Of a stretch of 64,000 nucleotides of DNA, positions 1-8,620 are shown piece by piece; positions within the stretch are counted from its first letter, which is position 1; every line of letters starts with the position of its first letter. A program made the position numbers and the translations under genes. This stretch comes from Jatrophihabitans sp964252635 (GTDB lineage Bacteria; Actinomycetota; Actinomycetes; Mycobacteriales; Jatrophihabitantaceae): contig NZ_CAXUNP010000008.1 of the NCBI RefSeq assembly GCF_964252635.1, positions 54,491 to 118,490 on the forward strand. Reading direction: 5' to 3'. Under the pieces are notes generated by a model. The model had not been told where the DNA came from, did not search any database, and was given only the letters and a program-made list of their open reading frames with translations.

Positions 1-309
1 TTCGCGCGTGAACCACGCTTCCTGCTCCTGGACGAGGCGTCGTCCGGTCTCGACGCGGCCGAGACCGAGGAGCTGCAGGGTGTGCTGCGGCAGATGGTCG
101 AACGTCGCGGTGTCTCGCTGCTGATGGTGGAGCACGACGTCGAGATGGTGCTGGGCATGGCCGACTACGTGTACGTGCTGGACTTCGGTTCGCTGATCGC
201 CGAGGGGACGCCCGAGCAGATCCGCACCAATGCCGACGTGCGCGCCGCCTACCTGGGCGAGCAGATCGACGCGCCCCCCGCGGCGCCCGCGGTGGAGGTG
301 ACGGCGTGA
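1..309 (+). CDS. ABC transporter ATP-binding protein, LivG type (3' part only)
   Basis: The 5' end lies outside the window; 102 C-terminal residues are visible. They begin with a Walker B stretch (FLLLDEASSGLD), then the switch-histidine region (LLMVEHDVEMV) and an IAEGTPEQI tail, the order found at the end of LivG-like ATPases of branched-chain amino-acid/amide type (HAAT) importers. The stop overlaps the GTG start of the next gene by 4 bp, which is a LivF-type ATPase, so the two form the usual ATPase pair; permease and binding-protein genes would be upstream of the window. In actinomycetes such importers often sit in catabolic clusters and may carry organic acids rather than amino acids; the substrate here is unknown. 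Confidence 0.9.
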   Translation, partial: FAREPRFLLLDEASSGLDAAETEELQGVLRQMVERRGVSLLMVEHDVEMVLGMADYVYVLDFGSLIAEGTPEQIRTNADVRAAYLGEQIDAPPAAPAVEVTA

Positions 310-1037
310 CCGGGACACAGACCGACGCGATCCTGCGGGTAACCGATCTGGAGGTCCGGTACGGGCCTGCGCTCGCGCTGTCCGAGCTGTCGTTCGAGGT
401 CGGGCGCGGCAGGGTGCTGACCGTGCTCGGGCCCAACGGCGCAGGCAAGAGCACCATCGCCCGGGCCGTCAGCGGCCTGGTCCCGGTCAAGCAGGGGCGC
501 ATCGAGTTCGACGGCAGGGACATCACCAGGAGTAGGCCCTACCAGATCCGGCGCCGCGGGCTGCTCCACCTGCCGGAGGGCCGCGGCGTGTTCACCGGGC
601 TGAGCGTCTCGGACAACCTGCGGATGGCCGCGGGCACGCTGCCCCGGTCCGAGCGTCAGGCGGCCATCGACAAGGCGTACACGATGTTCGAGGTCCTCGG
701 CCGGCGCCGCAAGCAGACCGCGGGCACGCTGTCCGGCGGTGAGCAGCAGATGGTGTCGCTCGCCCGCGCCCTGATCCTGGACCCGAAGCTGGTGATCGCC
801 GACGAGATGTCGCTCGGACTCGCGCCGCTGATGGTCGACGCCGTGTTCGAGGGGCTGGCGAGAGCCCGTGATGCAGGCGTCACGATCATCATCGTCGAGC
901 AGTTCGTGCACCGCGCCCTCGCCTTCGCCGACGACTGCGTCGTCATGTCGCGGGGTCGTGCGGTGTGGTCCGGTCCGGCCGCCGACGCGAGGGAAGAGGT
1001 CCTGAGCCGGTACCTCGGCAGCGCAGCAGCGGCATGA
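306..1037 (+). CDS. ABC transporter ATP-binding protein, LivF type
   Basis: A 243-residue cytoplasmic ATPase with Walker A (GPNGAGKST), signature (LSGGEQQM), Walker B (LVIADE) and a VEQ switch region, the LivF pattern. The length fits the family (about 235-245). GTG start overlaps the preceding LivG stop (GTGA), and the stop overlaps the next ATG (ATGA), so it is translationally coupled on both sides. It would energise the same importer as the LivG fragment. Family assignment is firm; the transported compound is not visible. Confidence 0.93.
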   Translation: MTGTQTDAILRVTDLEVRYGPALALSELSFEVGRGRVLTVLGPNGAGKSTIARAVSGLVPVKQGRIEFDGRDITRSRPYQIRRRGLLHLPEGRGVFTGLSVSDNLRMAAGTLPRSERQAAIDKAYTMFEVLGRRRKQTAGTLSGGEQQMVSLARALILDPKLVIADEMSLGLAPLMVDAVFEGLARARDAGVTIIIVEQFVHRALAFADDCVVMSRGRAVWSGPAADAREEVLSRYLGSAAAA

Positions 1038-1891
1038 CGGCCGCGCCACGGCGGGCGCCGTCCGCCACCGCTTCGCTCGCCGGCCGCCGGGTCGGGTTCA
1101 TCGGTGCCGGTCGGATCGGCTCGCCCATGGTGCAGATGCTCGTCGGTCGTGGTGCCGAGGTCACCGTCCAGGCGCGACGGGAGGCCGTCCGGGACGCCCT
1201 GGCCGGCCCGGGCTGCCGAGCCGTCGCGGACATCGCCGACCTGGGCCGGGACAACGAGGTGGTCATCTCGTGCCTGTTCTCCGATGCCCAGTTCAGCTCG
1301 ATCGAGGACGAGATCGCGGACGTCCTGGCCCCGGGGTCGGTGTTCGCGTCGCACACCACCGGCTCGCCGGCGACCCTCCGGCGGTTCGCCGAGGCTCTCG
1401 CCGCGCAGGGCCGTGACGCGCAGGTCGTCGACGCGCCCTTCAGCGGCACCCAGGAGCACATCCTCGCGGCGTCCTTGACGGTGATGCTGGGTGGTGCGCC
1501 GGGTGCCGTCGACATCGTCGAGCCGGTCGTGCGGTCCTACGCGGACCCCGTGATCCGTACGGGCGAGCTCGGGTCCGCGCTGCTGCTCAAACTGCTCAAC
1601 AACGTCCTGTTCGCCGCCAACGTGCAGCTCGGCCTCGAGGTCACCGACGTGGCACAACAGGCAGGGATCCCGCTGGCCTCGGTCTACGAGGTGTTCGCGG
1701 CCTCGAGCGGGGGCACCCGCGCCATCGAGTACATGCGGGAGTTCGAGTCCCCGCAGCACTACGCGGACGAGACCCGGTCGTTCATCCGCAAGGACGTCGC
1801 CGCGTGCGAACAGGTCGCCGCCGAGGTAGGCCTGGATCTGGGCCTGCTCGGCCGGGTCGCGCGGGACGGGCGGCTGGACGTCGACTCCTGA
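1034..1891 (+). CDS. NAD(P)-dependent beta-hydroxyacid dehydrogenase (3-hydroxyisobutyrate dehydrogenase family)
   Basis: The 285-residue protein has an N-terminal Rossmann motif (GFIGAGRIGSPM), a DAPFSGTQ loop in place of the family DAPVSGG substrate loop, and the KLLNN segment holding the catalytic lysine position. The ATG at 1034 was chosen because it overlaps the LivF stop; an in-frame GTG further upstream lies within LivF. Members oxidise 3-hydroxyacids or reduce aldehyde acids; a role in oxidising a hydroxylated intermediate of the surrounding pathway is inference. The gene ends the first plus-strand operon and faces the ligase gene on the other strand. Confidence 0.85.
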   Translation: MTAAPRRAPSATASLAGRRVGFIGAGRIGSPMVQMLVGRGAEVTVQARREAVRDALAGPGCRAVADIADLGRDNEVVISCLFSDAQFSSIEDEIADVLAPGSVFASHTTGSPATLRRFAEALAAQGRDAQVVDAPFSGTQEHILAASLTVMLGGAPGAVDIVEPVVRSYADPVIRTGELGSALLLKLLNNVLFAANVQLGLEVTDVAQQAGIPLASVYEVFAASSGGTRAIEYMREFESPQHYADETRSFIRKDVAACEQVAAEVGLDLGLLGRVARDGRLDVDS

Positions 1892-1917
1892 GTCGACGCG
1901 CTACGCCGGAGCCCACG

Positions 1918-1933
1918 CCGCATCGGCATGCGG
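1918..1933. terminator. Possible short hairpin terminator between convergent genes
   Basis: CCGCAT-CGGC-ATGCGG forms a perfect 6-bp stem with a 4-base loop in the 70-bp gap between two converging genes. There is no U-tract, so it could act in either direction only as a weak or Rho-assisted terminator. Confidence 0.35.
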
Positions 1934-1961
1934 TCGACCGGGTGGCCCCGTATGCGACGCG

Positions 1962-3524
1962 TCAGTCCCCGGCCGGCACGAGCAGATGTTTCTGGACCTT
2001 GCCCAGGCTGCTGCGCGGGAAACCGGCAACCTCCTCGACCCACTCGGGTGTCTTGTAGCGCGCGACGCCGAGCTCGGCGAAGTGCGCCCGCACGCTCGCC
2101 AGATCGACCTGCGGCCCGTTCTCGCTACGGACGACGAAGGCGTACACGCGCTCGCCGTAGCGGTCGTCGGGCACGCCGACGACCGCGGCCTCCAGGACGC
2201 CCGGGCAGCTGCTCAGCAGCCGCTCCACCTCGAACACCGAGATGTTCTCGCCGCCCCGGATCACGATGTCCTTCATCCGTCCGGTGATGGTCAGCCGGCC
2301 GTCCACCATCCGACCCAGGTCGCCGGTGCGGAACCACCCGTCGCCGGGCAGGTGCGAGCGGTCGCCCGACAGGTAGCCGAGGAACTGTTCGGAACCGCGC
2401 AGCCAGACCTCGCCGTCGCGACCGTCCGGCACCTCGGCGCCGGCCTCGTCGACGATCCGGATCTCGGTGTCGCCGGTCGGGCGACCGTCGGTCTCCGCAC
2501 GTTCGTCGAGGGTCTCGAAGGTACGGCAGCTCGTGGCCGACGGGTGCTCGGTCGACCCGTAGGCGCGGACCATCGAGATGCCGTACCTCTCGGCCCGCCG
2601 CACGAGCTGGGCGCCCACCACCCCGCCACCGGACTGCAGGGAGACCAGGGTCGTGCGGGTCGTGTTCCGGGCGTCGAACTCGTCGAACAGCGTCGTCGCG
2701 TAGAACGGGGACGACCCGCCGCCCGTCGCCCCGTAACGCTCGAGGGCGTCGGCGGCCACGGCAGCGTCCCACGCGGCCAGCATCGTGAGCTCGCGGCCGA
2801 GGCACAGGGCCACCAGCAGACTGTCGAGACCGGCCACGTGGCCAAGCGGGAATGCGTTGAAGACATGACCGCCGTGCAACACGTCGACGGCGGTGCCCCA
2901 GTCGATCACCTCGGCCAGGATGGACGCATGGCCGTGCAGCACGCCCTTCGGAACCCCGGTCGTTCCGGACGTGTAGAGCAGGAAGGCTGGAGCACGCTGA
3001 TCGGACGGGAACCGGTCGGCGCTCCAGGGCGGCCCGTCCCGATCGAGATCCAGGACGTTCGCGATCGGGTCGCCGGGCTCCGACAGGGCCACCGGCGGAC
3101 GGCCGCTGCGCGCGAGCGCGGCCAGATGGTGGGTGAGCGGGTGCTTCGGGCCGCGGCGGTCGGACAGCAGCAACCGCGTCCCGGACAGCGTCAGGATCTG
3201 CTCGACGTCGGCGTCGCCCAGGATGGACACGAGCGGCAGCACGGTTACCCCGGCGAGGATCCCTGCGACGACGGCGCGGCTGTGGCTTCGGGAGTTGCCG
3301 CCGCGGGTCGCCACGACGTCACCGCTGATCAGCCCCTGACCCCGTAGCGCCGCGGCCAGCTGCAGCGACTCCTCGACGAAGCGGCGCAGCGTGACGTGCT
3401 CGGCCGTGCCGTCGAGCGCGACGAAGTGCAGGGCCGCGTCGGGGCTGTCGCGGGCGCGATCGAGGATCGCCTGGACGAGCCCGGGCCGGGACTCGGTCTC
3501 GCCTGCGGCAACGGGCTCACGCAC
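1962..3524 (-). CDS. AMP-dependent acyl-CoA synthetase/ligase
   Basis: The 520-residue cytoplasmic ligase activates a carboxylic acid as acyl-AMP, then acyl-CoA. It shows the P-loop (YTSGTTGVPKG), the adenine-binding YGSTEHP, GDLGRM with the ribose-binding Asp, the hinge motif (GRMKDIVIRGGENIS) and a C-terminal SLGKVQK with the catalytic lysine, so it looks complete and active. The GTG start at 3524 overlaps the end of the upstream P450 gene by 8 bp, so hydroxylation and CoA activation genes are co-transcribed. Medium-chain or cyclic acids are the usual substrates of this subgroup; the true one is unknown. Confidence 0.9.
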   Translation of the reverse strand: MREPVAAGETESRPGLVQAILDRARDSPDAALHFVALDGTAEHVTLRRFVEESLQLAAALRGQGLISGDVVATRGGNSRSHSRAVVAGILAGVTVLPLVSILGDADVEQILTLSGTRLLLSDRRGPKHPLTHHLAALARSGRPPVALSEPGDPIANVLDLDRDGPPWSADRFPSDQRAPAFLLYTSGTTGVPKGVLHGHASILAEVIDWGTAVDVLHGGHVFNAFPLGHVAGLDSLLVALCLGRELTMLAAWDAAVAADALERYGATGGGSSPFYATTLFDEFDARNTTRTTLVSLQSGGGVVGAQLVRRAERYGISMVRAYGSTEHPSATSCRTFETLDERAETDGRPTGDTEIRIVDEAGAEVPDGRDGEVWLRGSEQFLGYLSGDRSHLPGDGWFRTGDLGRMVDGRLTITGRMKDIVIRGGENISVFEVERLLSSCPGVLEAAVVGVPDDRYGERVYAFVVRSENGPQVDLASVRAHFAELGVARYKTPEWVEEVAGFPRSSLGKVQKHLLVPAGD

Positions 3525-4770
3525 GGCGCGCGAAGGTGATCTGCAGATCCTCGGGCCCGTAGAGCATCGCGGCCGGGGCGGTCATCCGGGGAGCGTCGAC
3601 GACCTCGACGTCGGTGAGCTCCTGGGACAGCACGCCCAGGGCCTCCTGCACCTCGGCGCGCGCGAGACCGGCGCCCAGACAGTAGTGATCGCCCAGTCCG
3701 AACGGCACGTCGAAGGACTCGTCGTGACGTCCGGTGCCGCGCGGACAGAACTGCTGGGGCGCACCGAAGTGCTCGGGGTCGCGCGAGGCAGCCTGCACGT
3801 TGAGGATCACCCGGCGGCCCCGGCCGATGTGAACGCCGTCGTCGCCGCCGAACTCGAAATCCTCCTGGGCCACGCGTACGACGAAGTTGACCACGGGTTG
3901 CACCCGCAGGGTCTCCTCGGCGACCTGCTCGACGAGTTCGGGTTCGGCGTGCATGCGCTCCCACATGCCGTCCTCGGCAACCACGGCCCGGACGGCCGAG
4001 GCGAGCTGGTACCGAGTGGTGTCCTGGCCCGCGAAGATCAGGTTGGCGACGTTCCAGGCCAGCTCGTCGTCACTGATCCGGCCCTGCGTGACCTGCGCCT
4101 GGATCAGGCCGCTGATGATGTCGTCCTGGGGGTCGCGCGTGCGCGCGTCGACCAGGGCGAGGCAGTACTCGCGCAGGGTGGACAGCGCCCTCTCGATCTC
4201 GGGGAAGCCGGGTTCGATCGGTGTGGCGGCGAGCAGGTGCAGTGTGGTCGCCGCGGCGGAGAAGGCCGGGATGTCGGCGACGGGGATGCCGATCATCCGG
4301 CACAGGACGGTCATCGGGAAAGGGCTGCTGAACGCCTCGACGAAGTCGATCGGCGCTGCGCCGTCGGGCAGGGCCGCGACGAGGTTGCGGGCGACCTCGC
4401 GCATCATCGGCCGCGCGTCGTTCACGATCCGGGCGCGGAAGGCGGCAAGGAACACCCGCCGGATGCGATCGTGCTTCTCGCCGTGCAGGGCCACCAGCAG
4501 GCCGTGCTCGGCGAACGAGGACAGCATCGGCTGGGCGCCGTACCGGCGGTAGACGTGGGCGTCCTGTGTCTCGAGGCGGGGGTCGGCGAGCAAAGCCTGC
4601 ACGTCCGCGTGCGCCAGCACCTCGATACCGCGACGGCTGAAGAGGAACCGGTCGCCGGCGCGGGCCTCGCGCAGCACGGCCGCGGCGTCGGCGCGGAACG
4701 CCTCGGAATCGACGTCGAGGTAGGGGAGCTCGCTCTCGGCGCGGGCTGCGGGGGACCGGAGAACGGCCAT
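3517..4770 (-). CDS. Cytochrome P450 (bacterial class I)
   Basis: The 417-residue soluble haem monooxygenase has the I-helix oxygen-activation motif (AGQDTTR), the K-helix ExxR (EETLR) and the haem-binding loop FGLGDHYCLG with the proximal Cys. It needs a ferredoxin and a ferredoxin reductase; both kinds are encoded in this island (26480 and 10666). The ATG at 4770 has a GGAAGGTGG sequence about ten bases upstream; a GTG at 4806 would add 12 residues and cannot be excluded. It is first in a minus-strand operon with the acyl-CoA ligase and shares its promoter region with the divergent dehydrogenase pair. Confidence 0.9.
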   Translation of the reverse strand: MAVLRSPAARAESELPYLDVDSEAFRADAAAVLREARAGDRFLFSRRGIEVLAHADVQALLADPRLETQDAHVYRRYGAQPMLSSFAEHGLLVALHGEKHDRIRRVFLAAFRARIVNDARPMMREVARNLVAALPDGAAPIDFVEAFSSPFPMTVLCRMIGIPVADIPAFSAAATTLHLLAATPIEPGFPEIERALSTLREYCLALVDARTRDPQDDIISGLIQAQVTQGRISDDELAWNVANLIFAGQDTTRYQLASAVRAVVAEDGMWERMHAEPELVEQVAEETLRVQPVVNFVVRVAQEDFEFGGDDGVHIGRGRRVILNVQAASRDPEHFGAPQQFCPRGTGRHDESFDVPFGLGDHYCLGAGLARAEVQEALGVLSQELTDVEVVDAPRMTAPAAMLYGPEDLQITFARRA

Positions 4771-4839
4771 GGCTGGTCGACCACCTTCCGCGGGGTCCGG
4801 GCTCACCGGGTCCGCCCGACGGTATCAACGAAGCGCCGG

Positions 4840-4875
4840 TTGGCCTACCATCGGGTGACTTAGTTAACGATGATT
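4840..4875. promoter_or_regulatory. Divergent promoter region with palindromic TTAGTTAACGA element
   Basis: An AT-rich island in otherwise GC-rich DNA between the P450 operon (minus) and the first acyl-CoA dehydrogenase pair (plus). It contains the palindrome GTTAAC at 4863-4868, matching the GTnnAC core of FadR-type GntR operators and resembling the stronger candidate at 24353-24368. Use by the local GntR protein is inference. Confidence 0.45.
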
Positions 4876-4886
4876 GGCGATGCGAC

Positions 4887-6056
4887 GTGGCAGGCTTGAC
4901 CTTCTCCCCGGATCTCGAGCAGTTCCGCACGCGCGTGCGCGCGCACATCGCGAACCATCGCCCCGAGCTGCCCAGGCTGGCGGGAACGCGTAGCCCGGAC
5001 GTAGAGACCATGCCGCGCTACCGGCAGTGGTGTGCCTCGCTGTTCACGGAGGGCCTGCTCGGCAGCGACTGGCCGGTGGAGTGGGGCGGCGAGGGCCGGG
5101 CGGACCCGCTGCGCGAGTACGTCGTCGACCAGGAACTCGCCGCCGCGAAGCTGCCCCGACCGGTGGGTGCGTGGAACCTCGTCTGCGGTGCGCTCTTCGA
5201 CTACGGCAGCCCCACGCAGAAGGAGCACCACCTGCCGCGCATCCGCTCCTTCGACGACCTGTGGTGTCAGCTGTTCAGCGAGCCGGGCGCCGGCAGCGAC
5301 CTCGCCGCGCTGCGGACCTCCGCGATCCGGGTGGGCGACGAGTGGGTCGTGAACGGCCAGAAGGTGTGGACCACGCACGCCCACGTCGCGGACTTCGGCT
5401 TCCTGCTCGCGCGAACGGATCCCGCCGCGGGCAAGCACGCGGGCATCAGCGCCTTCGTCGTCGACATGCGGGCCGCGGGTGTGACCGTGCGCCCGTTGCG
5501 CGAGATGACGGGCTCCAGCGACTTCAACGAGGTCTTCCTGGACGACGTCCGGTTGCCGGCCGACGCGCTGATCGGGCAGCCGGGCGAGGGCTGGGCGATC
5601 GCCCGCACCGCCCTGGCACACGAACGGGGACAGAGCCTGCGCGAGGACAGCGCCACCGACCGGGTGCGTCGTCTGGTCGAGCTCAGCGCCGACGACGGGC
5701 CGGTCGGCGCCGATGCCGAAGCACGTCGCGAGCTCGGCCGGTTGTACGCGCGATCGTCGGTGGCCGACCTGCTCGGGCTGGAGGGCGTGCTCAAGGACGC
5801 CGCCGGCCACACGACGGTCTACGACGCCCCGGTCGTCAAGGTGCTGTTCAGCGAGACCAACCTCGACATCAATACGTACGCGCTCGACGCGATGGGCGCG
5901 CGGGGCGTGCTCACCGAGGGTTCGCCGCAGGCGGTGGCCGGCGGGCTGTTCCAGGACGCCTTCCTCTGGGCGCGCGGGTTCACGATCTCGGCCGGCTCCA
6001 ACGAGGTCATGCGCAACGTGATCGCCGAGCGCGGACTCGGGCTACCGAAGGGATGA
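4887..6056 (+). CDS. Acyl-CoA dehydrogenase, large (catalytic-type) subunit of pair 1
   Basis: The 389-residue FAD enzyme forms a 2,3-double bond in an acyl-CoA. Visible features are the substrate/FAD region (QLFSEPGAGSDLAAL), NGQKVWTTHA and the C-terminal ISAGSNEVMRN. At the position of the medium-chain enzyme's C-terminal catalytic Glu there is Ala, but a Glu in LAHERG (residue 246) matches the position used by isovaleryl-CoA dehydrogenase. The gene is followed after 4 bp by a smaller dehydrogenase, the arrangement of heterotetrameric FadE pairs in Mycobacterium tuberculosis cholesterol side-chain degradation. GTG start; the upstream island at 4840-4875 is the probable promoter. Confidence 0.9.
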   Translation: MAGLTFSPDLEQFRTRVRAHIANHRPELPRLAGTRSPDVETMPRYRQWCASLFTEGLLGSDWPVEWGGEGRADPLREYVVDQELAAAKLPRPVGAWNLVCGALFDYGSPTQKEHHLPRIRSFDDLWCQLFSEPGAGSDLAALRTSAIRVGDEWVVNGQKVWTTHAHVADFGFLLARTDPAAGKHAGISAFVVDMRAAGVTVRPLREMTGSSDFNEVFLDDVRLPADALIGQPGEGWAIARTALAHERGQSLREDSATDRVRRLVELSADDGPVGADAEARRELGRLYARSSVADLLGLEGVLKDAAGHTTVYDAPVVKVLFSETNLDINTYALDAMGARGVLTEGSPQAVAGGLFQDAFLWARGFTISAGSNEVMRNVIAERGLGLPKG

Positions 6057-6060
6057 GCTG

Positions 6061-7149
6061 ATGCGCCTACCGAGCGACGACGAGGTCGCGCTGCGCGACG
6101 CGTGTCGCGACGTCCTGGCCCGCCACACGACCTCGGCCCGGTTACGTCTCACCTCCGAGTCCGAGACCGGCTTCGACCCCGACTTCTGGAAGCTCGCCGC
6201 CGAGCTCGGCTGGACTGCGCTCGCGGTGCCCGGCGCAGCGGGCGGGCTCGACGGCACCGTGTCGATGCTGGCCGTGGTCGGCGTCGAGCTCGGCCGTGCC
6301 CTGCAGCCCGGGCCGCTCTTGCAGACCCTCGCCGCGTCGCACGTGATCGGCCGGCACGGTGAACCAGGGGCCGTGCAGGACCTGCTGGACGCCGTCGTGG
6401 CCGGTCAGGCCGTCCTGACGTGGGGCGGATTCGAGCCGGACAGCCCGTCGACGGTGGACCAGCGCGGCGGCACGCTGCACGGGCACGTCGAGCTGGTGCC
6501 GGACGCGCCGTCGTCGACCCACCTGCTGCTGCCGTTCGTCCGCGACGTGGATTCGTCGCCGAGCCTCGCCCTCGTCGAGCTCGCCGCGTGCCGGGTGACC
6601 GCCACGCCAACCATGGACCTGACGCGGCGTTACGCGACGGTGTCGGTGGACGGGGTCGCCTACCGCGACCTCGGCCTGCCGGCCGGCGCCGGGCGGCGCC
6701 TGTTCGACGTCGGCGTCGTCCTGCAGTGTGCCGAGAGCACAGGCGTTGCACGTCGGCTGCTCGACATGACCGTCACCTACTCCGGCCAACGCGAGCAGTT
6801 CGGCCGCGCGATCGGCAGCTTCCAGGCGCTCAAGCACCGGATGGCGGACATGCTGGTCGAGACCGAAGGATGCCGGGTGGCCACGCGGGAGGCCGCCGAC
6901 GCGCTCGACGGCTCCGAGGCCGGCGGTCGTTCGGTGGGCGTCGCCTCGTCGTGGGTCGGGCGCGCGGCCAGCTTCGTCGCCACGCACGCGCTGCAGATCC
7001 ACGGCGGCGTCGGGTTCAGCTGGGAACACGACCTGCACCTGTTCCTGCGTCGGGCCAAGACCAACGAACTGCTGCTCGGCTCGCCCGGCTGGCACGACGA
7101 GCGGCTCTACCGATCCCTTCTACCGTCCGGAGTGCCTGGTGCGTCGTGA
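6061..7149 (+). CDS. Acyl-CoA dehydrogenase, small/beta-type subunit of pair 1
   Basis: The 362-residue member of the acyl-CoA dehydrogenase fold has the helix segment REQFGRAIGSFQALKHR and the C-terminal QIHGGVGFSWEHDLHLFL typical of the beta-type partners. The middle domain is shortened and lacks the EPGAGSD substrate/FAD segment of the partner. The ATG is 5 bp after the partner's stop, and the stop overlaps the next gene. By analogy with FadE heterotetramers it likely helps form the FAD site with the 4887 product rather than working alone; that is inference. Confidence 0.87.
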   Translation: MRLPSDDEVALRDACRDVLARHTTSARLRLTSESETGFDPDFWKLAAELGWTALAVPGAAGGLDGTVSMLAVVGVELGRALQPGPLLQTLAASHVIGRHGEPGAVQDLLDAVVAGQAVLTWGGFEPDSPSTVDQRGGTLHGHVELVPDAPSSTHLLLPFVRDVDSSPSLALVELAACRVTATPTMDLTRRYATVSVDGVAYRDLGLPAGAGRRLFDVGVVLQCAESTGVARRLLDMTVTYSGQREQFGRAIGSFQALKHRMADMLVETEGCRVATREAADALDGSEAGGRSVGVASSWVGRAASFVATHALQIHGGVGFSWEHDLHLFLRRAKTNELLLGSPGWHDERLYRSLLPSGVPGAS

Positions 7150-7978
7150 TGCTGATCGCCACATCGGTCTGGTCCTGCCCAGCAACGAGCCCGGGGGAGC
7201 GGCCGTGCTGTCGACCCTGCCCGCCCGGGCCGAATCGTGGGGGTACGAGTCGCTGTGGTTCACCGACCACGTCGTCGGCGTGCGTGCCATGGCCGGCACG
7301 TACGGCGCGTACTGGCTGGACCCGCTGGTGGCGATGACCTGGGTTGCCGCGCAGACCTCGTCCGTGCGCCTGGGAACCGGGGTCCTGGTGCTGCCGCACC
7401 GCGACGCGGTACTCACCGCGAAGATGGTCGCGTCGATCGACGTGTTTAGCGGCGGCCGCGTCGACCTCGGCGTGGGCACGGGGTGGAGCCGTTCGGAGTT
7501 CCGCGCCCTCGGCGTCGCCGATCGCTACGAGGCGCGCGGCCGGGTGACCAACGAGTCCATCGAGGTCATGCGGGCCTGCTGGGCGGGCGGTGAGGTCGAG
7601 TACCACGGTGATTTCTTCGACTTCCGGCACATCGAGTTCGAGCCGACACCCGTACAGCCGCGCGTGCCGATCTGGGTGGGCGGCGACTCGCCGCCCGCGA
7701 TCCGCCGTGCCGCGGCGTACGCCGACGTGTGGCACCCACACGACCTCACCCCGGCGGACCTGCAGGCCAAGGCCGAGCAGATCGACGAGCGGGCCGGTCG
7801 ACGCGTGACCCGCACCGTCCGCCTCGCGCTGACCCCGGACGATCTGGCCGGTCTCGGCGATCTCGTGGACGAGTACGGCTCGGTGGGTTGCGCCAGCGTC
7901 GTGCTCGACTTCCGTTCGGTGTCGTCCGAGGGCGTGGTCGGGCTGGCGGAGAAAGCGGCCGAGCTGCTGCTCGGCTGA
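7139..7978 (+). CDS. LLM-class (luciferase-like) flavin/F420-dependent oxidoreductase
   Basis: The 279-residue TIM-barrel protein has the family pattern: SLWFTDHVV near residue 40, RLGTGVLVLPHR, GRVDLGVGTGWSRSEF and RVPIWVGGDSPPAIRRAA. These features suit the F420-using subgroup common in actinomycetes. It may oxidise an alcohol, reduce a double bond or, with FMN, act as a monooxygenase; sequence does not decide. GTG start at 7139 overlaps the preceding gene by 11 bp, so it belongs to the pair 1 operon. Confidence 0.87.
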   Translation: MRRDADRHIGLVLPSNEPGGAAVLSTLPARAESWGYESLWFTDHVVGVRAMAGTYGAYWLDPLVAMTWVAAQTSSVRLGTGVLVLPHRDAVLTAKMVASIDVFSGGRVDLGVGTGWSRSEFRALGVADRYEARGRVTNESIEVMRACWAGGEVEYHGDFFDFRHIEFEPTPVQPRVPIWVGGDSPPAIRRAAAYADVWHPHDLTPADLQAKAEQIDERAGRRVTRTVRLALTPDDLAGLGDLVDEYGSVGCASVVLDFRSVSSEGVVGLAEKAAELLLG

Positions 7979-7994
7979 TCGACACGAAGGATCG

Positions 7995-8528
7995 ATGACG
8001 ATGTCCGGTTACTCGCACCTGGCCGTGTCGGTCGCGGACCTCGAACGGGCACAGGCGTTCTACACGCAGGCGCTCGAGTTCCGGCCCGGCCCGGTCTACC
8101 GCTCGGCAGGTCGTCGGGTCGCGGCCCTGATGGAGAGTGCCGCGCTGGAGTTCCGTGGGGTGTTCCTGCGCCGTGGCGACGTGCTGGTCGAGTTGCTGTG
8201 TTACGAGCCGCCGGGGCCAGCAAGGTCGGCGCCGCGTCCGGCCGCCGACGTCGGGTACGCCCACATCAGCCTGGTCGTGGACGACGTCGACGCCGTGGCG
8301 ACGGCTGCCGTGGCCCACGGCGGCGAGGTGCGGTCGCGTTTCCAGGTCGGGTTCGCCGACGGCCTGACCCGCATCGCCTTCGTCACCGACCCGGACGCGA
8401 ACCGGGTCGAGCTCATCGCGCACTCGACGACCGGCGAGCGTGACGCGCACGCCGCCTATCTCGGTCTCGACGGTCTCGGCTGGCCGGCAGCAGACACACC
8501 GGGCCGGCCCGATGCCGGGCCGGTATGA
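7995..8528 (+). CDS. VOC (glyoxalase/bleomycin-resistance fold) family protein
   Basis: The 177-residue protein opens with YSHLAVSVADLERAQAFY and has a second half with ISLVVDDVDAV and DPDANRVELI, the two beta-alpha-beta-beta-beta modules of the vicinal oxygen chelate fold. Members bind a metal and act as epimerases, dioxygenases or lyases (for example methylmalonyl-CoA epimerase); no substrate can be assigned. A GAAGG sits 4 bases before ATG 7995 and 10 bases before ATG 8001, so the real start may be 8001. Last gene of the operon. Confidence 0.82.
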   Translation: MTMSGYSHLAVSVADLERAQAFYTQALEFRPGPVYRSAGRRVAALMESAALEFRGVFLRRGDVLVELLCYEPPGPARSAPRPAADVGYAHISLVVDDVDAVATAAVAHGGEVRSRFQVGFADGLTRIAFVTDPDANRVELIAHSTTGERDAHAAYLGLDGLGWPAADTPGRPDAGPV

Positions 8529-8563
8529 CGCCGGCACCGGCAGCTCCGACCGGGCGCCGGGCC

Positions 8564-8592
8564 TTGGCGGAGATAGTTTAATAAGGTAGATA
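8564..8592 (+). promoter_or_regulatory. Promoter of acyl-CoA dehydrogenase pair 2
   Basis: TTGGCG at 8564-8569 and TAGATA at 8587-8592 are spaced by 17 bp, a good vegetative promoter match in an AT-rich patch. It would leave a leader of about 20 bases containing the GAGG ribosome site of the next gene. Confidence 0.55.
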
Positions 8593-8620
8593 TGAGCGGG
8601 CTGGATCGTCGAGGTTGGGA

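Noticed and set aside
1986..3347. Long plus-strand frame of 453 codons opposite the acyl-CoA ligase
   Set aside because: High-GC shadow of the real minus-strand gene; no family motif, while the ligase motifs are complete on the other strand.
3391..4863. 490-codon plus-strand frame opposite the P450
   Set aside because: Antisense shadow; the minus strand encodes intact haem-binding, ExxR and I-helix motifs.
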